Positions 1 to 8,297 of a stretch of 64,000 nucleotides of DNA are shown here, piece by piece. The stretch is from Paenibacillus helianthi (GTDB lineage Bacteria > Bacillota > Bacilli > Paenibacillales > Paenibacillaceae): positions 62,001-126,000 of the forward strand of contig NZ_LVWI01000070.1 in assembly GCF_001909055.1 (NCBI RefSeq), given 5' to 3'. The first letter of the stretch is position 1. Each line of letters opens with the position of its first letter. The position numbers were made by a program, and so were the translations under genes. The notes under the pieces are model-generated. The model was given only the letters and a program-made list of their open reading frames with translations, had not been told where the DNA came from and did not search any database.

Positions 1-1
1 A

Positions 2-517
2 ACCGATACCGGGTATACAGATAGCAATCTGAATGAAGGCACGCTATATACTTACGCGGTAAGAGTGGCGGGCTCAGAAGTAATGTCGGAAAAAACTCAG
101 ATTACCGCGACTGGATTGGTTCCTTTGGACCGTTCGGATTGGAAGGTGTCATCCAATGTGAATACGGAAGCCTCTAATCCGGCGAATGCCATTGACGGAG
201 ACAGGCGGACTCGCTGGGATACCGGCAAACACCAGGCATCGGGAGAATATTTTCAGATTGATCTTGGCCAAGTACATTCAGTGGAAGCTGTTGATTTGGA
301 CTATACCTTATCTTCGTATGATTATCCCCGGGGCTATGAGCTATATATTTCGGATGATGCTAAGAACTGGAACATGATCGTTTCGGGTAAAGGAAAACTG
401 GAGATGACCAAAATTGTGTTTGCCCCGGTCAAAACCAGATATATCCGGATATTGCAGACCGGATCTGGCGGGAATTACTGGTCGATCCAAGAAATGCAGG
501 TATACTCAAGAGAATAG
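2..517 (+). CDS. C-terminal part of a surface protein with FN3 and F5/8-type C (discoidin/CBM32) domains
   Basis: The reading frame is open from base 2, so the gene begins outside the window; about 171 residues are visible. The first 30 or so residues (...NEGTLYTYAVRVAG) look like the last strands of a fibronectin type III repeat. They are followed by a discoidin/F5-8C beta-sandwich: WKVSSNVNTEASNPANAIDG, then TRWDTG, YFQIDLGQ, and the terminal RYIRI...SIQEMQVY. This fold usually binds carbohydrate on secreted or wall-bound enzymes, so the missing part is probably a glycoside hydrolase or adhesin. A GTG at 65 could be mistaken for a start, but it lies inside the FN3 strand and has no ribosome binding site. 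A hairpin terminator follows at 529. Confidence 0.85.
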   Translation, partial: TDTGYTDSNLNEGTLYTYAVRVAGSEVMSEKTQITATGLVPLDRSDWKVSSNVNTEASNPANAIDGDRRTRWDTGKHQASGEYFQIDLGQVHSVEAVDLDYTLSSYDYPRGYELYISDDAKNWNMIVSGKGKLEMTKIVFAPVKTRYIRILQTGSGGNYWSIQEMQVYSRE

Positions 518-528
518 CATCTGGATAA

Positions 529-562
529 CCTCCGTGGATTCACAGAGCCACTGGGGTTTTTT
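529..562 (+). terminator. Rho-independent terminator after the discoidin-domain gene
   Basis: CCTCCGTGG and CCACTGGGG form a 9-bp stem (one mismatch, one G-U pair) around a 10-base loop, followed by six T residues. Confidence 0.7.
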
Positions 563-640
563 ACTGCGAATTGGGAAAGCTGAATACAGCATTGGTTACT
601 TTGGAGGCCCACTGCTTACCAGAAAGGCGGTACCATAGAC

Positions 641-2116
641 ATGACTCACCTTGCGGACAATATTATTTTAGTGCTGGCTGCGCTGATGCTGGTGGGTGTG
701 CTCTCCACCAAATTCTCCACACGTTTTGGCATGCCGGCGCTGGTGCTGTTCATCGCTGCGGGAATGGTGCTCAGCCGCTTTGTTTTTTTTAACAATGCCT
801 CATTGACACAAGTAGCCGGTATTTTTGCGTTGATCGTTATTTTGTTTGAGGGCGGTATGCAGACCAGCATGAAGGACATCCGGCCTATCATCGCACCAGC
901 GCTATCATTGGCTACGGTAGGAGTGCTCCTGACGACAGCGATTGTGGGAATATTCGCAAGACTTGTACTGGATGTGCCATGGGCTGAAAGCCTGCTGTTC
1001 GGAGCGATCGTGGGCTCCACCGATGCGGCAGCCGTGTTCTCCGTGCTCGGCGGCAAAAATATTGATAAGCGCCTGACTTCTACACTGGAGGCAGAATCAG
1101 GAAGTAACGATCCGATGGCTGTTTTTTTGACGGTATCGTTAATTGAATGGATTCAGCATCCCAATACAGCCGTTTGGAGCCTCATGCTGTCCTTTATCTG
1201 GGAAATGGGGATAGGCCTGTTCATGGGGATTGCTGTCGGGAAGCTTGCCGTCTATTTGATAAACCGGATTAATCTGGATTCCACCGGGCTGTATCCGGTA
1301 ATGGCAATAGGATTCGCTGTATTGACCTATGGCCTTGCAGTGACGGTGCACAGCAGCGGCCTTCTGGCGGTATACATCATGGGTCTGACTCTGGGTAACT
1401 CCGAGCTGATGTATCACCGTACCATCATGAATTTTAATCACGGCTTTGCATGGATGATGCAAATCGCGATGTTCACACTGCTGGGCCTGCTTGTATTTCC
1501 TGATGAGCTGACGGAGATTGCCTGGCAGGGCCTGTTGTTGTCAGTTATTCTCATGCTGGTCGCAAGACCGGTGGGGGTATTCCTAAGCCTGCTGTTTTCC
1601 AGGTTCTCGCTCCGGGAGAAAACGCTGATCTCCTGGGCTGGACTTCGCGGGGCGGTACCGATTGTATTGGCGACCTATCCGCTGCTGGCGGGGCTTCCCC
1701 AAGGGCAATTATTTTTCAATGTAGTATTCTTTGTGGTATTGACCTCGGCAGTCATTCAAGGAACGACCATTTCCCCGTTGGCCTCCAGACTGAAGCTGGT
1801 TGGCAAAGACGATGCCCAGCCTTCGCTAATGGAGCTGGTGGCACTCGGCAAGACGGATTCCGAATTCAATCATATTGCCATCGACAAGCATATGCCCATA
1901 GCCGGTATGCAGATCGCACAGATGGGGCTGCCCGATGATATTCTCTTTACTGCCATCATCCGCAATAAAAGTATCGTGACCCCGCACGGGAGTACTGTTA
2001 TTGAGCCTGGTGATACAGTCTATGTGCTCAGCCCCAAATCCAAGCGAGACGAGATGAGATCCATCTTCCGGAGCGGCAAAGGTAAGGCGGCGGAATCCAA
2101 TATTCCTATGGTTTAA
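641..2116 (+). CDS. CPA1-family K+(Na+)/H+ antiporter with C-terminal RCK_C (TrkA-C) domain
   Basis: This 491-residue polytopic membrane protein has about 12-13 hydrophobic segments in residues 5-395, which form the Na+/H+ exchanger fold. The segment around AAVFSVLGGKNI and the EAESGSNDPMAVFL motif, with its Asn-Asp pair, match the ion-binding region of NhaP2/CvrA-type antiporters. Residues 400-480 form a soluble TrkA-C-like domain ending ...VIEPGDTVYVLSPK, which in this family gates transport in response to nucleotides. The protein exchanges cytoplasmic K+ or Na+ for protons and helps with pH and osmotic homeostasis. The ATG at 641 is preceded by AGAAAGGCGG. It appears monocistronic. K+ rather than Na+ is suggested by the NhaP2-like layout, not proven. 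Confidence 0.9.
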   Translation: MTHLADNIILVLAALMLVGVLSTKFSTRFGMPALVLFIAAGMVLSRFVFFNNASLTQVAGIFALIVILFEGGMQTSMKDIRPIIAPALSLATVGVLLTTAIVGIFARLVLDVPWAESLLFGAIVGSTDAAAVFSVLGGKNIDKRLTSTLEAESGSNDPMAVFLTVSLIEWIQHPNTAVWSLMLSFIWEMGIGLFMGIAVGKLAVYLINRINLDSTGLYPVMAIGFAVLTYGLAVTVHSSGLLAVYIMGLTLGNSELMYHRTIMNFNHGFAWMMQIAMFTLLGLLVFPDELTEIAWQGLLLSVILMLVARPVGVFLSLLFSRFSLREKTLISWAGLRGAVPIVLATYPLLAGLPQGQLFFNVVFFVVLTSAVIQGTTISPLASRLKLVGKDDAQPSLMELVALGKTDSEFNHIAIDKHMPIAGMQIAQMGLPDDILFTAIIRNKSIVTPHGSTVIEPGDTVYVLSPKSKRDEMRSIFRSGKGKAAESNIPMV

Positions 2117-2160
2117 AAACAGATTGCAAAAGAATGAGAAATGTGTTAAATTGTATATAG

Positions 2161-2179
2161 ATTTAGAACGAGTCTAAAT
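2161..2179. promoter_or_regulatory. PerR-box-like inverted repeat in the dps promoter region
   Basis: ATTTAGA-N5-TCTAAAT is a perfect 7-bp inverted repeat. Its 15-base core TTAGAACGAGTCTAA matches 5 of 7 positions in each half of the PerR box (TTATAATNATTATAA). It sits about 40 bases before the dps start codon. PerR control of Dps/MrgA is established in Bacillus; the assignment here is inferred from sequence and position. Confidence 0.5.
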
Positions 2180-2215
2180 ACAAATAATATATATAGGTCA
2201 CAGGAGGGTATTGGA

Positions 2216-2671
2216 ATGAGTACACAAATTAAAAGCCAGACTGAACTGCACGCTGCCTTGAACCGCCAAACCGCAAATTGGACACTGCTTGGAGTCAAGC
2301 TGCATCACTATCACTGGTATGTGAGCGGATCGCAATTCTTCACGCTACATGCCAAATTTGAAGAGCTGTATACCGAAGCAGCTACATATGTGGATGATCT
2401 GGCAGAACGCCTGCTTGCTATTGGTGGACAACCGGCCTCGACCATGGCACAATATTTAGCCCTGTCTGAGCTTAAGGAAGCCGTTGGCGGTGAAACAGCC
2501 AAGGAAATGGTTGCTCAGCTGGTTAAGGACTTTGCTGTTGTGGCTGAAGAGCTGAAGAGCACGATTTCAGCTGCAGAAGAACTGAGCGATCAGCCTACTG
2601 CCGACCTGCTGACTGGAATCAGAAGCAGTGTCGAGAAATCCTCCTGGATGCTGAACGCTTTTATGGGATAA
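2216..2671 (+). CDS. dps: Dps-family DNA-binding ferritin-like protein
   Basis: At 151 residues this has the usual Dps size. The inter-subunit ferroxidase ligands are all present: H33 (in HHYHWYV), H45, E49 (in TLHAKFEEL), D60 and E64 (in YVDDLAERL), with the same spacing as in Listeria Flp. The family forms 12-mers in the cytoplasm that oxidise Fe2+ with H2O2, store iron and shield DNA. The ATG at 2216 has a strong CAGGAGGG site 9 bases upstream. The PerR-box-like palindrome upstream predicts peroxide induction, as for B. subtilis mrgA. A terminator follows at 2733. Dps and MrgA cannot be told apart from sequence alone. Confidence 0.95.
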   Translation: MSTQIKSQTELHAALNRQTANWTLLGVKLHHYHWYVSGSQFFTLHAKFEELYTEAATYVDDLAERLLAIGGQPASTMAQYLALSELKEAVGGETAKEMVAQLVKDFAVVAEELKSTISAAEELSDQPTADLLTGIRSSVEKSSWMLNAFMG

Positions 2672-2732
2672 TACAGAAGCTGAGGAAGTGAAGAGAGCTT
2701 CCCGATCGCTTGAGCATAATAGCAATATATAC

Positions 2733-2772
2733 AAAGAGCGCCGCGCGATGTGAATTCGCGGGCGCTCTTTTG
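2733..2772 (+). terminator. Rho-independent terminator after dps
   Basis: AAAGAGCGCC-GCG pairs with CGCGGGCGCTCTTT (one bulge), followed by a short T run. The A-rich 5' side lets it also work for the convergent gene at 2799. Confidence 0.75.
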
Positions 2773-2798
2773 CGGGTGTAGAGGCAATCTCATCTGGG

Positions 2799-3503
2799 CT
2801 ACTTAATGAAGACTCCGCCGAAAGGAATGGCTTCACGCAGAAACCGCTTGATAATGCCGTCTTCATTATTGTCACGCTCGAAGCGGCGGCTTTGGCGTCC
2901 AGCCTGAAACATCACCGGCCCGTGACCGGTCATTTTCCAGTGGTAGCTCATATGCTGGCTGGCTAAGTGATTGCCGTAGACTGTCAGTTCAAGCTTGGCA
3001 TTTTCGGGATAAGCGATGATACTGCCGGCATCAATGTATATTGGATCGAAGGGATGCAGCTCGGCTTCACATACCGTTCCTTCGGTCAGAATACCGATGC
3101 TCCCCGGTCCGGAGAACTTGACCTTGATAATGTCGCGTGTCACAAACATGTTCTTCATGCTTAGCACTCTTGTCTGCATGGTGATTCCTTTGCTGTAGAA
3201 GAACAAATGCCTGAAATCATAGAGCAAATCGCTTTTCCCGTCCAGATGGAAGGTCTTGACGCGGTAGCCGGGAGGTAAAGCGGCTACAAAGCGGCAGGGT
3301 CCGGTCATATCCGAACGGATCAGTTTGCGTTTGCGGTACATTCCCTTGACATCCATCAGCCGGTCCGCACGGCCTGAAGAAGGGCCTTGATATGCGATAA
3401 TTTGCTGCGGATGCAGCACATGGATCTCCTCGTTCGCTTCTACAGTGAAGGCCACGGCTTGTCCGCTGCCGCTGTCACCTTCATCCTGGATATCAATGTT
3501 CAT
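2799..3503 (-). CDS. AIM24-family protein
   Basis: This 234-residue protein has no signal peptide or membrane segment. The C-terminal half carries the AIM24/TIGR00266 beta-helix-like pattern: FSGPGSIGILTEG, then DPIYIDAGSIIAYPEN and LELTVYGN. The bacterial function of this family is not known; it is named after a yeast mitochondrial biogenesis factor. The ATG has a GGGAGTG site. It lies 24 bases downstream of the coiled-coil membrane protein gene (3528-4016), so the two are probably co-transcribed leftward. Family assignment is firm; no reaction can be stated. Confidence 0.85.
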   Translation of the reverse strand: MNIDIQDEGDSGSGQAVAFTVEANEEIHVLHPQQIIAYQGPSSGRADRLMDVKGMYRKRKLIRSDMTGPCRFVAALPPGYRVKTFHLDGKSDLLYDFRHLFFYSKGITMQTRVLSMKNMFVTRDIIKVKFSGPGSIGILTEGTVCEAELHPFDPIYIDAGSIIAYPENAKLELTVYGNHLASQHMSYHWKMTGHGPVMFQAGRQSRRFERDNNEDGIIKRFLREAIPFGGVFIK

Positions 3504-3527
3504 CCTTTACACTCCCTCATGTACTCA

Positions 3528-4016
3528 TTAACCCAGGCGGTCACTTTTTCTGGACCGGTGGCGCATGCCCAGCCGCAGCAGCCGGATCATCAGGAAGTAA
3601 CCGAGTACAAGTGCAATTCCGGTATAAATAGTATTTTTGATCCGGTTATAGTACTTTTCCCTGGCCGTACGATCATCTTTCAGTTCATTGACCACTTGGC
3701 TAAGCTTGCGGTTCTGTTCCTGCAGAGCGGCGTTCTGGGCTTGATAGTCTGCCATCTGCTGCAGGGTCTGGCCCAGTTGGTCTTTAGTCTGCCCAAGCTC
3801 GTCCTTCGTCTGCTGAAGCTCCTCCGCCGTTTGCTGATAACTCTCCTGCAGCTTGTTAACCTCACCGGGAAGCTCCGAGAAACTCTGCAATCCATTGTAT
3901 ATATCATTGATATAATTAGCTTTTGCCGCAGGAGCGGGAAAGATGACTGACAATCCCAGGAGCAGCAGTGCTGAAGACAACAATTTGGCATAAGTGCGTT
4001 TTACCTTTTGCTTCAT
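3528..4016 (-). CDS. Secreted/membrane-anchored coiled-coil protein of unknown function
   Basis: I do not recognise a named family. The 162 residues show a signal peptide (basic MKQKVKR, hydrophobic LLSSALLLLGLSVIF, likely cleavage near AAKA-N). A long heptad-rich coiled coil covers residues 45-115, with the local repeat LQQTKDELGQTKDQLGQT. One membrane segment follows at 130-148 (YTGIALVLGYFLMIRLL) with a basic tail. The topology predicts an extracytoplasmic coiled coil held by a C-terminal anchor. AGGTGGTG precedes the ATG. It is the first gene of a two-gene unit with the AIM24 gene. The coding evidence is the signal peptide, ribosome site and operon spacing. Confidence 0.75.
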   Translation of the reverse strand: MKQKVKRTYAKLLSSALLLLGLSVIFPAPAAKANYINDIYNGLQSFSELPGEVNKLQESYQQTAEELQQTKDELGQTKDQLGQTLQQMADYQAQNAALQEQNRKLSQVVNELKDDRTAREKYYNRIKNTIYTGIALVLGYFLMIRLLRLGMRHRSRKSDRLG

Positions 4017-4300
4017 TATAAATCACCACCTGTATTAGGCTAGCCTTCCTTCTTTATTTTAGCATAGCAGGACAACATTCGCGCGGCATATGGTGCCGAA
4101 GATGGGCCGGATTTGGCGGTTTAAGGGGTTATTTCTCCTGAATGACAACCACCTATCAGTAATACCGCATAAGCCTCCTGATGGTTTCTATTTCATGGTT
4201 GAAAAGGTACAGTCCTGTAAGTGGGCAGCAAAGGCGTATCTGATGTCTACCGTTTCCGCTTAAATTAACGTATACTTTGTACGGAAAGGGGCTGCATGTT

Positions 4301-4993
4301 ATGAATAAATGGCTCAAAACCCTGCTGTTTCTTGCAGGTTCTGCACTTCTAACCCGGTGGATACCGTTCTCTTCGCTGTTTCGTAATCTGGATACCCTGT
4401 TCCATGAATTTGGCCATGCGCTGGTGACACTGTTGCTCTCGGGCAGAGTGCTGCGGATTGAACTGTACGCGGATCACAGCGGAGTTACCTATTCGGCAAT
4501 CGAAGCGGGTGGAAAAGCGATTCTGGTATCACTTGCGGGTTACCTGTTGGCGTCTGTATTCTCGCTCCTGCTATTCTATTTATATACTAGAGGGCGCTAT
4601 CCATGGGGGCTGATCATGGCCTCCGGCGTGGCCCTGATCATGCTTGTCCTGTATGTGCGGGGCGGCTTTGGAATGCTGTGGCTAAGCGGATTCATCCTGT
4701 TAAATCTCATGATGCTGTTGGTCTGGCCAAAGGCCGGCAAATATTATTATTTATTTCTGGCTTTTCTAACCCTGGAGGAATCCGTCACGGGTACACTGTT
4801 TCTGGTCTCAGCTGCGGCAATTACACCAGACCGTGCGGGCGATGCGACCAATCTGGCAAGACTTACACCTCTGCCTGCCTTTGTCTGGGCACTCCTGTTC
4901 TTTGTATTCTCGCTGCTGTGTGCAAAATGGGCACTCGGGTTCTTTTTCGAGGGGGAACGGAGCAGACGCTACTCAGACAAACTACTAAAATAA
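4301..4993 (+). CDS. M50-family (M50B-like) integral membrane metallopeptidase
   Basis: This is a 230-residue polytopic protein. The zinc motif H35-E36-F-G-H39 (HEFGH) sits in the first third, followed by six or so hydrophobic segments, as in the M50B-like group of membrane zinc peptidases. A typical second-site NPDG motif is not obvious, so the substrate and even proteolytic activity are uncertain. I chose the ATG at 4301, after GAAAGGGGC, rather than an in-frame ATG at 4277, because spacing to the ribosome binding site fits and it gives a clean N-terminus. It is monocistronic with a terminator at 5037. Confidence 0.8.
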   Translation: MNKWLKTLLFLAGSALLTRWIPFSSLFRNLDTLFHEFGHALVTLLLSGRVLRIELYADHSGVTYSAIEAGGKAILVSLAGYLLASVFSLLLFYLYTRGRYPWGLIMASGVALIMLVLYVRGGFGMLWLSGFILLNLMMLLVWPKAGKYYYLFLAFLTLEESVTGTLFLVSAAAITPDRAGDATNLARLTPLPAFVWALLFFVFSLLCAKWALGFFFEGERSRRYSDKLLK

Positions 4994-5036
4994 TGGCAAT
5001 CTTCCGCCATCTTTAGACAAAAGAATGAGCTTTCGC

Positions 5037-5079
5037 AAAGAGGCACTCTACTTTACAGGGGGAGTGGCTCTTTTTTTGT
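5037..5079 (+). terminator. Rho-independent terminator after the M50-like gene
   Basis: AAAGAGGCACTC pairs with GAGTGGCTCTTT (one mismatch), followed by seven T residues. Confidence 0.75.
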
Positions 5080-5175
5080 CGATATTATAGGACCGAACAT
5101 ATATTCCATGACAAGGAGTTGTCCGCCAATATTGGTACATTAATAGAAGACCCAAAAAAAGAAAGAGGTGGAAAT

Positions 5176-5859
5176 ATGCAAGCAAGTATTCAACCCATAT
5201 TTACATGGAGCCAGGAACGGATTTTTGCCGGCGGAACCCAAAATGTCATTCTGCTCATAGAGTGGAAGGGGATTTCGGGGAAGGAAGAATCCCGTAGGCA
5301 GAGCCGGAAGGTGGTAGCCCGTGAGATTGAACTTAGGATCTGGCTGGAGGCGCATGTGACCTTCACTGAATGTCATGGCTGCACTGCAGAAGCCGGAGAA
5401 GGACGTTCTATACTGCTAAGGCTTGGAAAAATACAATCCAAGGCACGTAAATTTATCGCATTGGAATTCTCAATGGCAGCTAAACCGGCGGGAATACATG
5501 AGGCTCTCTGGCTGCAGTGGCAATACAAGCAGCCTCCGGTAGAACGGATCCGCGAGCTGCCACTGAAAAAACTCAGCTTGGAGTATTCGCATCATACGGA
5601 TGTGTTGTCAGAAAAATGCTGCTTCCATGTAGAGAAGCATTTGGAGCTGCTGAAGACAAAAAAACTGCTGGAAGAAGCGGTGTTGCATCGGACAAAAAGC
5701 TCTGTGCAGACGGACTTCGAGCATCTCCGGAGGCAAGCGGATGACCTGCTGCTCCTGGCGGCCAGATCAGGAGATATGCAGCTTGTGAAGGAAGCGGAAA
5801 CCGTGTATAAACAGCTTGACGCAGAGGTTAATGTATGGAGTAAGACCGCAACAAGATAG
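5176..5859 (+). CDS. Uncharacterised protein resembling the C-terminal region of VWA-domain proteins
   Basis: No firm family is recognised. The 227 residues begin with a beta-rich half (QNVILLIEWKG, IELRIWLEAHVTF, LLRLGKIQSKARKFIALEF). They continue with an alpha-helical half (HVEKHLELLKTKKLLEEAV ... DDLLLLAARSGDMQLVKEAETVYKQL). This order resembles the part that follows the von Willebrand A domain in stand-alone bacterial VWA proteins, but there is no MIDAS motif (DxSxS) and no VWA domain here. The ATG at 5176 follows GAAAGAGGTGG at good spacing and is preferred over an upstream frame opening at 5119. No signal peptide, so cytoplasmic. The VWA resemblance is a weak inference. Confidence 0.7.
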   Translation: MQASIQPIFTWSQERIFAGGTQNVILLIEWKGISGKEESRRQSRKVVAREIELRIWLEAHVTFTECHGCTAEAGEGRSILLRLGKIQSKARKFIALEFSMAAKPAGIHEALWLQWQYKQPPVERIRELPLKKLSLEYSHHTDVLSEKCCFHVEKHLELLKTKKLLEEAVLHRTKSSVQTDFEHLRRQADDLLLLAARSGDMQLVKEAETVYKQLDAEVNVWSKTATR

Positions 5860-6090
5860 AGAGCTCTCCGGCATATAAGCAATCCTGCCAATACATACAT
5901 AAGATCAATCCATCATAGAAGTTTGCTTGGATTTGTTGACTGCTAATATGATTTTTATATGTGGTAATATAGTAAAATAGTTCTATTATATTTATTAATT
6001 TCGGTTATAAGATCATTGGTTATAGATACATATAACTAATTTACTTAAAATAATGGGTCTATTTTACCATGAACTCAAGGGGAACTGAAA

Positions 6091-7056
6091 ATGACAGACC
6101 GATTGATCCGGCTAATGCGCATCATTACGCTAGTACAAGCCAAACCTGGAATTTTGGCCCGTGAACTGGCGGAACGCTGCGGTAACAGCGAGAGAACGAT
6201 ATACAGGGATATGGACGCGCTGAGTGCCATGCACATCCCTATAACCCATTTGGGACATGGGAAAGGATATGCTTTTATAGGTAATTTTGCTTTATATCCT
6301 CTGGATTGGTCGGAAGAAGAATCGGCCGCTTTTTCACAACTGCGAGGCATTTTGGATGATATCAAACCCATGCTGCCTCCCAGCTTTGAGAGCGCCTACG
6401 AGAAAGTAATGGCCGCAGCCTATAAGCAGAAGGCGGAAAGGGAAGAAACCATGGAAACTGCCAAGAAAGAAGCAGGACAGCTCTGGATGGAAAGAAGCGG
6501 ATACCAGGATGAGCCGCCCCCCTTTTTGACTGAAATATTGGCCGCCATTATGAAGCAAAGCAGTATTCTAGCCGACTATAGTTACAATTCCTATGAAGAA
6601 AGAGGCATCCGAATTGACCCATACTGCCTTGTTCCCTTGGAGAATCGTTATCATTTAATCGGTTTTTGTCATCGATTCGGGATTATCCGGACGTTTCATC
6701 TGGGTGGGTTCTCTAATGTAAAGCCGACGAATCACTGGTTTTCCAAAGAGCAATTTGATCTGCAGGCTTTTATGGAGGAGAAATGGTCTCTGGACCAGGA
6801 CAGTCTGCAGGTAGAGTTCAAGATCAGGTTTTCGGAACGGATGATGGACCGGATCAAAAATGAGGATATGTTCGTGAGGCCGAGCAAGGTTGACCGTCAG
6901 AGCAGGTGTGTGCATTTTAAAGTGGCGGTGGAACAGGACATTGGTTTTGTCCGCTGGATCTTAAAATTTGAAGAAGAGGCGGAGATTGTAGAGCCTCTCT
7001 ATTATCGGGAATTGCTGAGAAATCAATTGGAAAAATGGCTATCACTATATAAATAG
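6091..7056 (+). CDS. DeoR-type HTH and WYL-domain transcriptional regulator
   Basis: At 321 residues this has the standard HTH_11-WYL architecture. Residues 1-60 are a winged helix (ILARELAERCGNSERTIYRDMDALSAMHIPI), residues about 140-230 a WYL domain (IDPYCLVPLENRYHLIGFCHRFGIIRTFHL), and the rest the WCX-like C-terminus. WYL regulators sense ligands or nucleic acid and control adjacent genes. AAGGGGAAC precedes the ATG. It lies 250 bases upstream of, and in the same direction as, the peptide transporter operon. That spacing and the AT-rich gap suggest separate promoters; control of the operon is possible but not shown. Confidence 0.9.
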   Translation: MTDRLIRLMRIITLVQAKPGILARELAERCGNSERTIYRDMDALSAMHIPITHLGHGKGYAFIGNFALYPLDWSEEESAAFSQLRGILDDIKPMLPPSFESAYEKVMAAAYKQKAEREETMETAKKEAGQLWMERSGYQDEPPPFLTEILAAIMKQSSILADYSYNSYEERGIRIDPYCLVPLENRYHLIGFCHRFGIIRTFHLGGFSNVKPTNHWFSKEQFDLQAFMEEKWSLDQDSLQVEFKIRFSERMMDRIKNEDMFVRPSKVDRQSRCVHFKVAVEQDIGFVRWILKFEEEAEIVEPLYYRELLRNQLEKWLSLYK

Positions 7057-7307
7057 CGATATATTTATTTAATAGGAATTAATTTACTATACTATAACAT
7101 TTGATGTTAGTTTTATGCATAAGTTTCTCTTGTCTACAGTAGAATTCTATAGTAATGTTATACATTAAATAACAACAATGGTTTTTTAATCCCAAATTCA
7201 TTCCGCTATGTGTTAGATATGGGTTAATGTTTCTATCTTTTGTGAGGTAAGTCACTTTCCTTTCATTTGACCTTTGTTCAATTTTTAAGTGGAAGAGAGG
7301 TATCGTC

Positions 7308-8297
7308 TTGATCCAGCCTATTTTGAAAATTGAGGATCTTCATACGCATTTTTTTACCGGCCGGGGCGAAGTGCCGGCTGTGGACGGGGTTGATCTGTAT
7401 ATTAATCCGGGTGAGGTTCTGGGTGTGGTAGGAGAATCGGGTTGCGGTAAAAGTGTTACTTCGCTGTCCATTCTGAAGCTCGTTCCGAATCCGCCGGGTA
7501 AAATAGTGAGCGGACATATTTGGCTAAAGGGCCTGGATATCGTGCCGCTGAAGGAAAAAGAAATGCGGAAAATCCGCGGTGACACCGTATCCATGATTTT
7601 TCAGGAACCAATGACTTCCCTTAATCCTTTGTTTACCGTCGGCCAGCAAATCATAGAAACCGTCCGGCTGCACCGGGGGCTGGCCAAGAAGGATGCGCGT
7701 GCACATGCGGTGGATATGCTTCGCAAGGTAGGCATTCCACGGCCGGAGGCCATTATTGATGAGTATCCGCATCAATTGTCAGGAGGGATGCGGCAGAGGG
7801 TGATGATTGCGATGTCGATCTCCTGCAGTCCCGAACTGCTCATTGCCGATGAGCCGACAACGGCACTCGATGTGACGATACAGGCACAGATTCTGGACCT
7901 GATCCGCAAGCTCAACGAGGAGCAGGGAACGGCGGTTATGCTAATCACTCATGATCTTGGCGTGGTTGCGGAAATGTGCCACAGGGTTGCCGTAATGTAT
8001 GCCGGCAAGGTGGTGGAGGAAGGCAGCGTGCGGGATATTTTTAAGAATCCTCTGCACCCTTATACTCGAGGGCTTATTGAGTCGGTTCCAAGAATGGGTG
8101 AAACCAGAGAGCGGTTGTACTCCATTCCCGGGAATGTCCCTATCCTGAGCAAGGAGATGCAGGGATGCCGGTTCGCGCCCCGCTGCCCGAATAGGATGGA
8201 GATCTGCCGTCAATCGCTTCCACAGCTCAAACTGCAGGATGAGAACCACAGCTGCAGATGCTGGCTGCATGATAATCAACGGGAGGATGCGGTATGA
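7308..8297 (+). CDS. dppD: Dipeptide/oligopeptide ABC transporter ATP-binding protein (DppD/OppD type)
   Basis: This 329-residue ATPase carries Walker A GESGCGKS (residues 42-49), the signature LSGGM, and Walker B LLIADEPTTALD. The C-terminal oligo_HPY extension has the cysteine set GCRFAPRCPNRMEIC...C seen in DppD/OppD proteins. It powers peptide (or nickel/sugar-peptide) import with its partner at 8294. Translation starts with TTG at 7308 after AGAGAGG. It overlaps the next gene by four bases (ATGA), indicating coupled translation. It is the first gene of a five-gene operon whose order is ATPase-ATPase-binding protein-permease-permease. Confidence 0.92.
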   Translation: MIQPILKIEDLHTHFFTGRGEVPAVDGVDLYINPGEVLGVVGESGCGKSVTSLSILKLVPNPPGKIVSGHIWLKGLDIVPLKEKEMRKIRGDTVSMIFQEPMTSLNPLFTVGQQIIETVRLHRGLAKKDARAHAVDMLRKVGIPRPEAIIDEYPHQLSGGMRQRVMIAMSISCSPELLIADEPTTALDVTIQAQILDLIRKLNEEQGTAVMLITHDLGVVAEMCHRVAVMYAGKVVEEGSVRDIFKNPLHPYTRGLIESVPRMGETRERLYSIPGNVPILSKEMQGCRFAPRCPNRMEICRQSLPQLKLQDENHSCRCWLHDNQREDAV

